A stretch of DNA of 31,961 bases from Thermoproteota archaeon. Its GTDB lineage: Archaea; Thermoproteota; Korarchaeia; JAOZGF01; JAOZFZ01. Of this stretch, positions 23,170 to 31,287 are shown one piece after another. The position numbers and the translations under genes are program-made. The stretch spans positions 1 through 31,961 of the forward strand of contig JAOZFZ010000013.1 of the NCBI GenBank assembly GCA_027491945.1, in the 5' to 3' direction. The notes below the pieces were generated by a model. It saw only the letters and a list, made by a program, of their open reading frames with translations. It was not told the origin of the DNA and ran no database searches. How positions within the stretch are numbered: position 1 is the first letter of the stretch; each line of letters begins with the position of its first letter.

Positions 23170-25574
23170 GCATCAGGTTATCGGAGCTGACAATTGAGAA
23201 TTTCAAATCCTTCATGGGGGCCCATCACCTTGACTTAGCGGGAGATATCATCGTTCTCTTGGGCAACACAGGAGCTGGCAAAACAACATTGTTAGATGCA
23301 ATAGATTTTGCATTGTTCGGATCAACATATGAAACTAGGAAGATAAAGGAACTAACCTTAGACGATCTGATAAACGATCACTCAGATGAACTTAAGGTTT
23401 CTCTCACCCTTTCCTCAGACGGCTCTATTTTTACCGTGACAAGGTCGAAGGTTAGGGGTAAAAGCCCTGTGGCAACCCTTCTAACACCTAAAAAAAGGAT
23501 AAAAAAGAACGTTGAAAAGCGAATAGCCAGCATGGTTGCTATATCCCCACACGATTTTTCGAGGCGGGTCCTAATAAGATCGCGTGAGCTCTACGATCTA
23601 ATCTACGGGTCTGACATGGAGAGAAGCGTAGTAATAGATGACCTAATCGGGATATCGGCTCTAGAGGACCTCTTTAAGGCCTTCCCGCTAAGACTTGTAA
23701 AAGAGCGGTTATCCACCATTAAAGAGGAAAAAAGAAAAATTCTATCCGAACACCCACAAATAGGCCGTGTGGGAGATCAGAGAGAAGAGTTAAGGGATAA
23801 GCAAGAGGAATTGAAGGCAGTAATTGGCAGAAAGAACTCCTTAGAAAAAACCCTAAAGGTTCTCACTGCCAAAAGGGATGAACTGAAAAGGAAGAGGGAG
23901 GAGTTCCTTTCCCTGCAACAAAGGAGATCTAGACTGGAGATTAAAAGAGAAGAAATGGAGCTCCTTTTATCTGATATACCCAGCTTAAACGTCCTTTATG
24001 ATAGAAGGAAATCTCTACTTACAGAACTGCACGGTTTACTTGATGATCCCTCCGTATCACTTAGCGTAGATGGCATTGAGAACGTGCTGAAACGGCAAGA
24101 GAGAGGCCTAATCGAACTCGACGCTGAAACCATAGGGCCAACTCTCGCTTCACTTGCTAAACTCAAGACCCAGAAAGAGGAAATCGAAAAACAATTAAAG
24201 AGCTTGGAGGAGGAAATCCAGCTGTTAGAACCTATTGAGGGCGAGTTTAGAAGATACACAGCAAAATACGGCTCGCTTGATGAGATTGAACAGCGAATTA
24301 TTGGACTGAGGCGTGAGATAGAGGAGACAAGGCACAGAGTGGCCATGCAGGAGTCGAGGCTAAAAATTCTCAACGCTATTATCTCTTCCCTCGCAGATGG
24401 GGGGAGGGCCTCGTGTCCAGTCTGTGGTTCTACACTGGATAAGGACAGCCTATCAATGCTTCGCTCTCTTCTCCATAACTCGGAAAACACCTTAATTCTT
24501 CTTAGAGGAAAGATTTCAGAAATGACCTCTCTTGTTAACGAGTTGTCAGCCATAAAGCAAAAGCTGGAGAAGCTGGGTAAGGACATTTTCATTCTAAAAG
24601 AAAAGAAAACTGCGATGAATAACACCCGATCTAAGCTGCAGAAATTTATTGTTGAGATAAAATCGCTGGAGACAAAACTTGGTAAGTTAAAGGAGGAGAA
24701 GAACAAGAAAGTAATGCTAATAAATAAACTTAAAGAGCTGATTGAGGTAAATCGTCGATTAAAACTGGCAGAACAGATTAGCTTAGATCTAGAGAACGTT
24801 AAAAGCGAACTAGAGGCAATTACTCCAAGCATGGATGAGCTGGATTATAGTGAGGAGGAATACCTTGAGGTTATCAATAAGGTGGCGGAAGCCCGCTACG
24901 AGTACGACTCCATAAAACGAAGAGAAGCGGAACTCAAGAAGGCAATCGAATCCCTGAAAAAGCAGATAATTGACCTTTCAAAGGCGGATCGCAAATTAAA
25001 AGAGATCTCAGAGAGGGAGAAAAGGTTAGAATCTCTCCTTGCTGAGCTGACAGAGATCAGAGAGAGCTATAGAGTTATCCAAACAAAACTACGGAGACAA
25101 CTAGCGGATGAGCTATCGAGGATAGCAGGTGATGTGTTCAGCGACATGTACTCGCACGGCGAGTTTTCAAACGTCAAGGTAGGGGTCAGAGAAATAGAGT
25201 CGCGAATAGGCCGAAGAAGCGTATACGAGTTTTACGTATATCAGAAGCACGATAAGACATGGATTCAAGCACCGTTAAAGCTTAGCGAGGGGCAACGGCT
25301 GCTTCTTATGCTCTCAATTCTCATAGCCGCATCTAAGCTCAATCCGCATAACCTCGGTTTTCTTATACTCGACGAACCCTTAGCAGAGTTAGATAGAAAA
25401 TGTAAGGAAAGCTTTGTTAGCTTGCTCCTCAGAAGTAATCAGTTTGCTCAGATTATTGTAGCTACACAGAGCGAAGAGATGGCTAGCCTTTTCGCAGAGT
25501 ACGGTCAGGTCAAAAACGTTAAGGTCTTTAGGGTTACTAAGAAAGATGGGTTAAGCTCTCTTGAAGTTCACTAA
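23166..25574 (+). CDS. Rad50/SMC-like zinc-hook ATPase
   Basis: This 802-residue ATPase has Walker A GNTGAGKTT (33-41), two long coiled coils, a zinc hook C417-P-V-C420 near the middle, an ABC signature LSEGQ (706-710) and Walker B LILDEP (D736, E737) with the D-loop AELD. The layout is Rad50, but the signature lacks the usual LSGGE/LSGGQ second glycine and no mre11, herA/nurA set adjoins it. A Rad50-like protein, arcadin-4, accompanies crenactin in Pyrobaculum (established knowledge as I recall it), and an actin gene lies immediately downstream here. I therefore rate arcadin-4-like as likely as repair Rad50. The gene ends four bases into the convergent actin gene. Confidence 0.85.
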   Translation: MSIRLSELTIENFKSFMGAHHLDLAGDIIVLLGNTGAGKTTLLDAIDFALFGSTYETRKIKELTLDDLINDHSDELKVSLTLSSDGSIFTVTRSKVRGKSPVATLLTPKKRIKKNVEKRIASMVAISPHDFSRRVLIRSRELYDLIYGSDMERSVVIDDLIGISALEDLFKAFPLRLVKERLSTIKEEKRKILSEHPQIGRVGDQREELRDKQEELKAVIGRKNSLEKTLKVLTAKRDELKRKREEFLSLQQRRSRLEIKREEMELLLSDIPSLNVLYDRRKSLLTELHGLLDDPSVSLSVDGIENVLKRQERGLIELDAETIGPTLASLAKLKTQKEEIEKQLKSLEEEIQLLEPIEGEFRRYTAKYGSLDEIEQRIIGLRREIEETRHRVAMQESRLKILNAIISSLADGGRASCPVCGSTLDKDSLSMLRSLLHNSENTLILLRGKISEMTSLVNELSAIKQKLEKLGKDIFILKEKKTAMNNTRSKLQKFIVEIKSLETKLGKLKEEKNKKVMLINKLKELIEVNRRLKLAEQISLDLENVKSELEAITPSMDELDYSEEEYLEVINKVAEARYEYDSIKRREAELKKAIESLKKQIIDLSKADRKLKEISEREKRLESLLAELTEIRESYRVIQTKLRRQLADELSRIAGDVFSDMYSHGEFSNVKVGVREIESRIGRRSVYEFYVYQKHDKTWIQAPLKLSEGQRLLLMLSILIAASKLNPHNLGFLILDEPLAELDRKCKESFVSLLLRSNQFAQIIVATQSEEMASLFAEYGQVKNVKVFRVTKKDGLSSLEVH

Positions 25575-26842
25575 ATTTTCATCCATCCTTCCATAGTCTT
25601 CCAATCCCACTCAACATCTTTAGGGAGATACATTCCGTAGACTATTGCCCCCCTCCATACGCTGTACTGTGGGTTCTCCGCAGCTCTAGCTTTCACGCCC
25701 TCTATACCCCTTTCCCTCATCATTTCCTCTATTTTGTCCTTGGAATTTACCGCCACGTCTTCCATTTTGTCCGGGACTCTCCAGAGAAAATTCCCGCCTG
25801 AGAGGATGATATCCCTGTAGAGGCTCGGCTGTAGCTCTATTGGGCATTTCTCAACAGCCTTTATTATTACATCAGAGAGGGGGAGAGTTCCTGGGATCAC
25901 GTCTCCTCCGGCTAAATGCGTGTCTCGCGGTCTAGGAAACCCACGGTTGTAATAAGTGTCGTAAATTTCATGTCCAGGGTTGAAGATGAACTCTCCAATT
26001 AGGAATCTTTGCCAAGAATCCTTTTCGAGGTCAACTTCGATAGTTGTCCCCTCTACCCTGTAGACGACCCTAAACCTGTTAGGATCCCCTCTCGCCTTCC
26101 GTATAGCCTTATCAAGATCACGTGGAATAAGCCCCACGGCCTCTTTAAACATCGTAACAAACTTTTCCTCCCTTGCCAGATCCCCATACCCCGCATCCTT
26201 TAGTATCTGAGCGGTTATGGCATTTGCATCACTACCCCCGCGATTTAGGGGTATCAAAGCTCGTTCTATAACTCCCCTACTTATCGGGGTGATCTGCGTG
26301 TTACCATGTCCGCTCTCCATCACTATGCAGGTTATGGCCTTATGGGAAATAGCGACTGCTAGGGGTTGCGGTATTATAGTCACAGCCTGCGCAAGCCTTC
26401 GTTCTTCCTCTTCATTTAGTTCGTGGTGCAAGCTGAAGAGACGCTCATACATATACCTTGGGGCCTGCGCAGAGAGAGCGGCCACAACATAGAATCCAGG
26501 AAACTCCTCTCCGCTAGTTGGTGTGTAGCGAAGTAGCCCATACTTAGTTATGGCTTTTATAACCTTCCACGCTCTTTCTTCCCCTCTATCAATAATTCCA
26601 CTTCTCATAGGGTAAATCAGCCTTAGGTATAGATCCTCTTTTGACTCAAGAAACCTCCAGACATTAGGTCCAACAACAACCTCTGGGACTCCGCCCTCAA
26701 TTTCTTTATATATAGCTCGCTTGGGGGGAAAATAGCCCCTGTTTTCGATCATATCGGGTTTGTCCCTGAGCCACATGGGCCCAAATTTGAATTTAGACGT
26801 CCCGTAATCCTCAGCAAAGACTAAGGCTTCCTTCATACCCAA
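25571..26842 (-). CDS. Archaeal actin, crenactin-like
   Basis: This 423-residue actin-superfamily ATPase compares with about 430 for crenactin. Actin-fold blocks seen are the phosphate-1 region near LVFAEDYGTSKFKF, YPMRSGIIDRGEERAWK (actin YPIEHGIV), IPQPLAVAIS (before phosphate-2), VMESGHGNTQITPISRG (phosphate-2), NRGGSDANAITAQIL, the adenosine motif DIILSGGNFLW, and the C-terminal NPQYSVWRGAIVYG matching the actin SxxxWxG(g) pattern. GYFPPKRAIY near residue 32 is an archaeal feature. TTG 26842 is preceded by SD AGGTGA six bases upstream; ATG 26836 is an alternative. A MreB or Ta0583-like protein is less likely given the length and insertions. Confidence 0.9.
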   Translation of the reverse strand: MGMKEALVFAEDYGTSKFKFGPMWLRDKPDMIENRGYFPPKRAIYKEIEGGVPEVVVGPNVWRFLESKEDLYLRLIYPMRSGIIDRGEERAWKVIKAITKYGLLRYTPTSGEEFPGFYVVAALSAQAPRYMYERLFSLHHELNEEEERRLAQAVTIIPQPLAVAISHKAITCIVMESGHGNTQITPISRGVIERALIPLNRGGSDANAITAQILKDAGYGDLAREEKFVTMFKEAVGLIPRDLDKAIRKARGDPNRFRVVYRVEGTTIEVDLEKDSWQRFLIGEFIFNPGHEIYDTYYNRGFPRPRDTHLAGGDVIPGTLPLSDVIIKAVEKCPIELQPSLYRDIILSGGNFLWRVPDKMEDVAVNSKDKIEEMMRERGIEGVKARAAENPQYSVWRGAIVYGMYLPKDVEWDWKTMEGWMKI

Positions 26843-26871
26843 TCTTACTCACCTGTCAGAGTTAGTTTAAC

Positions 26872-27918
26872 CTAATACCTCCTAAAACCTATCCCTCTAA
26901 CCGAAATAATAGCTCCATTTTCAATTTTTACGTCAAACCTTACGTCTAAGATCTGCTCAGCAACATGCATGTTAGTCTTAGTGTGAAGGGTAAGTACGGT
27001 GGTCTTAACGGCTGAAACACCCCCCGCCAGCGCCATAAAGGGTATTATCTGATCCCCCATGTGTCGATCTAGCGGTGCTGATACCTTCAATTCATTAATC
27101 AGCCTGTTGGCAGCCTCCTCCCCGACAATTTCAGCTCTCTTACCCCTCTCCCCAAGTGAATCCGAGCCTAGCCTGCAGCCCTCTGTTGTCTCTGCCCACA
27201 GGACTATCCCGCTCCCGGGGCTAAGGCTTGTTCTTCCGCTTTCTATTTTTATTTCTACATCTCTAAATCCGGCATTCTCTAGTATTTTGAGGGCGGCATT
27301 CTTCTGTCTATCTGCAACATGTCGTGGGAGACGTTCACACCATGAAATACCATTTATACCTCTCACATCACCTTTCTCTGTAAATCTAAAGGGTTCTAAA
27401 TATTCTATAGGTCTAATATGGGCCTTAACAAAGCCCCCTCCTCTCGGATATGTTCCCCTCTTTATGATCTCTATGCTCGCCTCTACTCCTATCCTTTTCA
27501 TCCAGTGATTAAACACATTAACAATATAGTCAATCTGAGGGGCAAAAGCCACGTTTGTTCCACCAGTTAACTCTAAAGTTATTGATTCTGGGGCATAAAT
27601 AGCCACAGGGAACACAGCCTGGAGCACTAAGGCGATACTACCGGCTGTCCCAATGTCAATCCTGTAGACGCCCCCCCTTAATCTACCTGGACAAAACTCA
27701 ATCCTGTCCGACCCTATGCTTAATCCCTTAACGGTGCCTTGGACAATACTGGCCACCGATTTTATAGCCGTTAGGTGTTGAGGTCTTAAACCAGGGTTTT
27801 TTCTCTTTGCCCTAATGTTTGTAACCTTTACAGGCTCCCCTAAAACCGAAGCTAATGCTATGCTTGTTCTCAATATTTGCCCGCCCCCCTCCAGCATCGA
27901 TCCATCTATCACCTTCAT
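26872..27918 (-). CDS. rtcA: RNA 3'-terminal phosphate cyclase
   Basis: RtcA converts RNA 3'-phosphate ends to 2',3'-cyclic phosphates with ATP. Family blocks are IDGSMLEGGGQILRTSIAL at the start, RAKRKNPGLRPQHL, GTAGSIALVLQ, RGTYPRGGG and APLDRHMGDQIIPFMAL; the last includes the catalytic histidine. ATG 27918 has SD GGTGG seven bases upstream; the frame opens earlier, but those residues are not family-like. The protein has 348 residues. The gene diverges from the proteasome gene and lies near a DUF504/MJ1316 gene, another protein linked to RNA cyclic ends. Confidence 0.93.
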   Translation of the reverse strand: MKVIDGSMLEGGGQILRTSIALASVLGEPVKVTNIRAKRKNPGLRPQHLTAIKSVASIVQGTVKGLSIGSDRIEFCPGRLRGGVYRIDIGTAGSIALVLQAVFPVAIYAPESITLELTGGTNVAFAPQIDYIVNVFNHWMKRIGVEASIEIIKRGTYPRGGGFVKAHIRPIEYLEPFRFTEKGDVRGINGISWCERLPRHVADRQKNAALKILENAGFRDVEIKIESGRTSLSPGSGIVLWAETTEGCRLGSDSLGERGKRAEIVGEEAANRLINELKVSAPLDRHMGDQIIPFMALAGGVSAVKTTVLTLHTKTNMHVAEQILDVRFDVKIENGAIISVRGIGFRRY

Positions 27919-28064
27919 GAAACCACCGCTGACGACTACAAAGTAAGCCTGAAATCTCAAAGGTTTTGACAGCAGAGCAAAGAAATATATACCTGGCACT
28001 CTACGAAGTTAGAAATGTGGATCTTTAATCTGATCCTTTAAACCTATCTCTGAGGCTGACACGA

Positions 28065-28655
28065 ATGTTTGGTGCAACAGCTATTGGGCTAGTGTGTAAG
28101 GATGCTGTCGTGTTAGCAGCAGACAAAAGAGTAACCTACGGAAGCTACGTTGTCAGCGAGCGTGGAAAAAAGCTGTTCCGTGTGACCCCCCGAATAGGAG
28201 CAGCATGCGCTGGCCTTCTAGCTGATATGCGAAAAGCCATAGATTATCTTAAAGTTAACCTTGAGCTCTACAAGGCGGAAAGGAGGGCAGAAACATCAGT
28301 TGCCGCCGCGGCAAATCTGCTTAGCCTAATTCTATTCTCGCGAAGGTTAAATCCTTTCTACACGCAGGTCTTAATCGCGGGAGTCGACAAAAAGGGCCCT
28401 CAGCTCTATGTTCTGGATCCAGCAGGATCATCAATGCCCGATAAGTATGCTGCGATCGGATCCGGAACCGAGATAATATCTGGAGTTTTGGAAAGTGAGT
28501 ATAAGGATAACATGTCTACCAATGACTGCGTGAAACTTGTCGAAAAGGCATTAGAGGCAGCGATGAAAAGGGATGCTATAACAGGCGGAGAGTTTGACAT
28601 AATGGTTATATCCCCAGAGGGCATAAAGGAGTTTTCCAAGAGCCTTAGGAGCTGA
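28065..28655 (+). CDS. psmB: Proteasome beta subunit, non-catalytic type
   Basis: This is a 20S proteasome beta-type fold of 196 residues. The alignment is clear: GATAIGLVCKDAVVLAADKR takes the place of GTTTVG..KDAV..A.. in active subunits, with D17 and K33 (ERGKKLF) kept and the later GSGTEIISGVLES present. However, Thr1 is replaced by Ala, and only three residues precede that position, so there is no propeptide to cleave. Crenarchaeal genomes carry such a structural subunit next to an active one. The start is ATG 28065 with GAGG upstream. The 3' end overlaps the convergent NOG1 gene by 11 bases. Confidence 0.92.
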   Translation: MFGATAIGLVCKDAVVLAADKRVTYGSYVVSERGKKLFRVTPRIGAACAGLLADMRKAIDYLKVNLELYKAERRAETSVAAAANLLSLILFSRRLNPFYTQVLIAGVDKKGPQLYVLDPAGSSMPDKYAAIGSGTEIISGVLESEYKDNMSTNDCVKLVEKALEAAMKRDAITGGEFDIMVISPEGIKEFSKSLRS

Positions 28656-29652
28656 GGAGCCCGAACCTCCTTAAACACTCTTTAAAGGTATCCATAGCTT
28701 CTTTCGCACTGGTTGAAGTTGTTACAAGGCAATTGAGGTTTCCCTTCAGCTCATTTACGATCTTTTCCTCAGCTAAATCTGCTTTATTAAGGACGACAAC
28801 AATAGGCTTCTCAGGAAACGTATCTCTCACCTCCCTTAATAGGGACAACTGATTCTTAATACTGAACCCGCAGGTCTCCGACGGGTCTATCATGAATATA
28901 ATAGCGTCGGCTAGGTGGCGTAGAGCTGAGATGGCCTTTTTTTCGATTCTGTTCCTTTTCGAAACGGGTCTATCAAGTATACCTGGCGTATCTATAACCT
29001 GTATGTTTAACCCATTCAGAGACGCAAAGCCAACGTGGATTTCCTTAGTTGTAAAAGGGTAAACGTCGATTTTGGGCTTAGCTGTTGAGACGTTCTTGAC
29101 GAAAGTCGACTTTCCGACGTTTGGATACCCTGCAACCACAATAGTAGTCATATCCCTTATGGTAGGCATTCTCTTTAACTCGAGTCTAGCCCTCTCTAGA
29201 AACTCAAGATCCCCACTTATATCCGACAATATTGAAGCAGCACGCCCATATATTCCCTTTCTTATCTTTGCAGCTTCACCTGGATCTTTAACAGCATTTA
29301 TTTTCCTAACCTCTCTTCTAGCCAGGGATTTTATCTTCTTTCGTGCCCAGTTTACCCTTGCCAGTGTTTTCTTAAGTTTATCAACCCCCACAAGTATATC
29401 TACAAGCTCAGAGTAGAACGGTGGAAGATCAAGGATATCCGGGAACCCTTTCATCACCCTAAAGAGCAGCGAGTCTATAACCTGAACTGCCACGCTTACT
29501 CTGTGCTTTTCCCGCCCCTTTGCCTTGCTAAGGGGAGGCCCTCTGATCACCAATGATCTTGCGGCCTCAGACGCCTTTTTAAACGCCTTATCAATTATTT
29601 TATCGCTACTTAGGACGGGGGCTATGCTCTTGAAGTTAACCTCTTTCTCCAA
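28645..29652 (-). CDS. NOG1-like ribosome biogenesis GTPase
   Basis: This 335-residue archaeal NOG1/Obg-type GTPase is expected in 50S assembly. An N-terminal helical bundle (residues about 1-155) precedes the G domain: GYPNVGKSTF, PFTTKEIHVG, DTPGILDRP and NKADL. The N-terminal bundle plus NVGKST order is NOG1-like rather than DRG or OBG. TTG 29652 overlaps the end of the upstream DUF504 gene by 31 bases. GGTG lies about eight bases upstream of that TTG. Confidence 0.9.
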   Translation of the reverse strand: MEKEVNFKSIAPVLSSDKIIDKAFKKASEAARSLVIRGPPLSKAKGREKHRVSVAVQVIDSLLFRVMKGFPDILDLPPFYSELVDILVGVDKLKKTLARVNWARKKIKSLARREVRKINAVKDPGEAAKIRKGIYGRAASILSDISGDLEFLERARLELKRMPTIRDMTTIVVAGYPNVGKSTFVKNVSTAKPKIDVYPFTTKEIHVGFASLNGLNIQVIDTPGILDRPVSKRNRIEKKAISALRHLADAIIFMIDPSETCGFSIKNQLSLLREVRDTFPEKPIVVVLNKADLAEEKIVNELKGNLNCLVTTSTSAKEAMDTFKECLRRFGLLSS

Positions 29653-29885
29653 TAGACCACACCAGTTGTAGCATCTCTAATCTCGATTATCCGATGAAAG
29701 GGTATCCACTTCCCACTCTTGCACGTCAACGAAGCACTATCAACCGTTTCTATATCTTTAAATTGTATGATGCTGGTTTGAGATCGCGCTAATCGATCAA
29801 CGATAACGATCTCAACATTTCCGCTTGAAAAATTAGGGTCCCATTTGATTCTACTAAGGACTTCCTTTATCTCACCTTTAACCAT
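29622..29885 (-). CDS. DUF504 / MJ1316-domain protein
   Basis: This 87-residue protein matches the DUF504 pattern: VLSRIKWDPNF near the start, EIVIVDR, a central IETVDSASLTC, then the hallmark WIPFHRIIEIR and VVYWRKR. The MJ1316 domain has been proposed to recognise cyclic-phosphate RNA ends. Its closeness to rtcA (two genes away) agrees with a role in RNA end chemistry, though NOG1 is its direct partner here. ATG 29885 heads the two-gene transcript. Confidence 0.85.
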   Translation of the reverse strand: MVKGEIKEVLSRIKWDPNFSSGNVEIVIVDRLARSQTSIIQFKDIETVDSASLTCKSGKWIPFHRIIEIRDATTGVVYWRKRLTSRA

Positions 29886-30116
29886 TACCGCAGCCTCAAA
29901 CCTGTTCTTTCAAACCCTTTTTAAAACAACCTTCACGTCTGATGGTAATAATGCGATGCAGCATCTTGTTGCTCTAGAATTCAACCGACTACTGAATAAG
30001 CTTTTCGGTAGGCTTATAACTGAACCATTAATCTTCAGTTCATAGCATAGATTTCAACGTGCAGGTTCCCTGATGGGCTGGTTCCGTGTCTGATTCGCCT
30101 CACGATGGTTAGTGTT

Positions 30117-30332
30117 ATGGTTCAGGTAAAGATAATTATACTTGCAGGATCGAAAGCCGAGAATGTTGTGAGTATAGACAAGAAAAGGGTCATAGTTGAG
30201 GACATTCTTCAGGAATTGGGCATCAATAGGGAAACCGTAATAGTACGGCTAAATGGGCGTCTTGTCCCCGAAGAGGAAGAACTAAGGGATGGTGACCTAA
30301 TAGAGATAATTAGAGTTGTTAGTGGTGGTTAA
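30117..30332 (+). CDS. ThiS/MoaD-like sulfur carrier
   Basis: This 71-residue beta-grasp protein of the ubiquitin-like group ends in VVSGG, the C-terminal Gly-Gly that is thiocarboxylated or conjugated. RVIVEDILQELGINRETVIV and NGRLVPEEEELRDGDLIEII are typical. It sits directly before a TtuA/NcsA-type thiolase gene, the usual partner of TtuB-like carriers. ATG 30117 is preferred; ATG 30105 would add four residues. The codons for the last Gly-Gly (GGT GGT) also form the SD of the next gene. Confidence 0.88.
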   Translation: MVQVKIIILAGSKAENVVSIDKKRVIVEDILQELGINRETVIVRLNGRLVPEEEELRDGDLIEIIRVVSGG

Positions 30333-30337
30333 AAACG

Positions 30338-31264
30338 ATCTCCTGTACAGACTGTAAGATAAACCCCGCGGTTGTATCGTTAAGATATCAAAATGCCTTT
30401 CTGTGTAAGGATTGTTTTACGCGCTATGTCCGATCTAAGATAATCTCTAACATCCAAGATAAAAATATGGTCAGGGAGGAAGATACGATCGCCGTCGCGC
30501 TTTCTGGAGGAAAAGACAGCACATTAACTCTCTATACCCTCCATGAGCTATCAGAGGGATATGGGTTCAATGTTATAGCTATCTCTATTGATGAGGGGAT
30601 AAAGGGATATAGAGATGAAAGCCTTAAGGTTGCTAGGGAGAACACAGCATCGCTTGGCGTTGAACATCACGTGGTCGCGTTTAAAGAGGCAGTAGGTATG
30701 ACTTTAGATGAGATTGTCAAGAAAGTTTTACCTCTTGATGTAGAGCCGAGAAGCGCTTGCACGTACTGCGGCGTTTTTAGACGACGGCTTATAAACGTAA
30801 AGGCGCGCGAACTTGGAGCAAATAAGGTTGCAACGGGCCACAACCTTGACGACGAGATCCAAACTATTCTTATGAACTTTTTAAGGGGGGACTTTCAATC
30901 AGTCCTTAGATTATCACAAACCGCACCGTCAGATCTTCTCGTTAAGCGCATAAAGCCATTATCAATCCTCTTCGAGAAGGAGATAGCCGCTTATGTTCTT
31001 CTTGAGGAAATCCCTGTTTACTTTGGGGAATGCCCATATGCCCAGGCAGGATTAAGAAGCTTAGTTAGAGATCAGTTGAATGAGATGGAAAGCAAACACC
31101 CTGGTTCCAAGCTTAACTTTTATAGTTTTATTAGGGGTACCCTTGCTCAGCCTCAAATCAAGTATCCTCGAGCTGTTCTGGGAAGGTGCTCAATTTGTGG
31201 CGAGCCTACTCCAAACGTTGTATGTAAGTTTTGCGAGCTATTAAAGAGACTAAGGGAGAAATAA
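30338..31264 (+). CDS. tRNA 2-thiolation enzyme TtuA/NcsA-like, apparent non-ATG start
   Basis: This adenylating tRNA thiolase makes 2-thiouridine, probably using the adjacent sulfur carrier. The N-terminal zinc finger CTDC and CKDC, the PP-loop ALSGGKDSTLTLY, the catalytic CTYCGVFRR, GHNLDDEIQT and the C-terminal finger CSICGEP with CKFCE are all present. The finger lies upstream of ATG 30467, in the same frame. Between the preceding stop at 30320 and the first cysteine there is no ATG, GTG or TTG. The SD GGTGGT (30324-30329) is eight bases before ATC 30338, which I take as the start; ACG 30335 is possible. The reading from ATG would drop the whole finger. Confidence 0.85.
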   Translation: MSCTDCKINPAVVSLRYQNAFLCKDCFTRYVRSKIISNIQDKNMVREEDTIAVALSGGKDSTLTLYTLHELSEGYGFNVIAISIDEGIKGYRDESLKVARENTASLGVEHHVVAFKEAVGMTLDEIVKKVLPLDVEPRSACTYCGVFRRRLINVKARELGANKVATGHNLDDEIQTILMNFLRGDFQSVLRLSQTAPSDLLVKRIKPLSILFEKEIAAYVLLEEIPVYFGECPYAQAGLRSLVRDQLNEMESKHPGSKLNFYSFIRGTLAQPQIKYPRAVLGRCSICGEPTPNVVCKFCELLKRLREK

Positions 31265-31287
31265 TTGCCAGCGGGCAGGGGGAGAAG

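Noticed and set aside
29940..29996. Possible C/D box guide RNA between the DUF504 and sulfur-carrier genes
   Set aside because: CTGATGG and a later CTGA are about 56 bases apart, but box C is imperfect, there is no clear D'/C' pair and no terminal stem.
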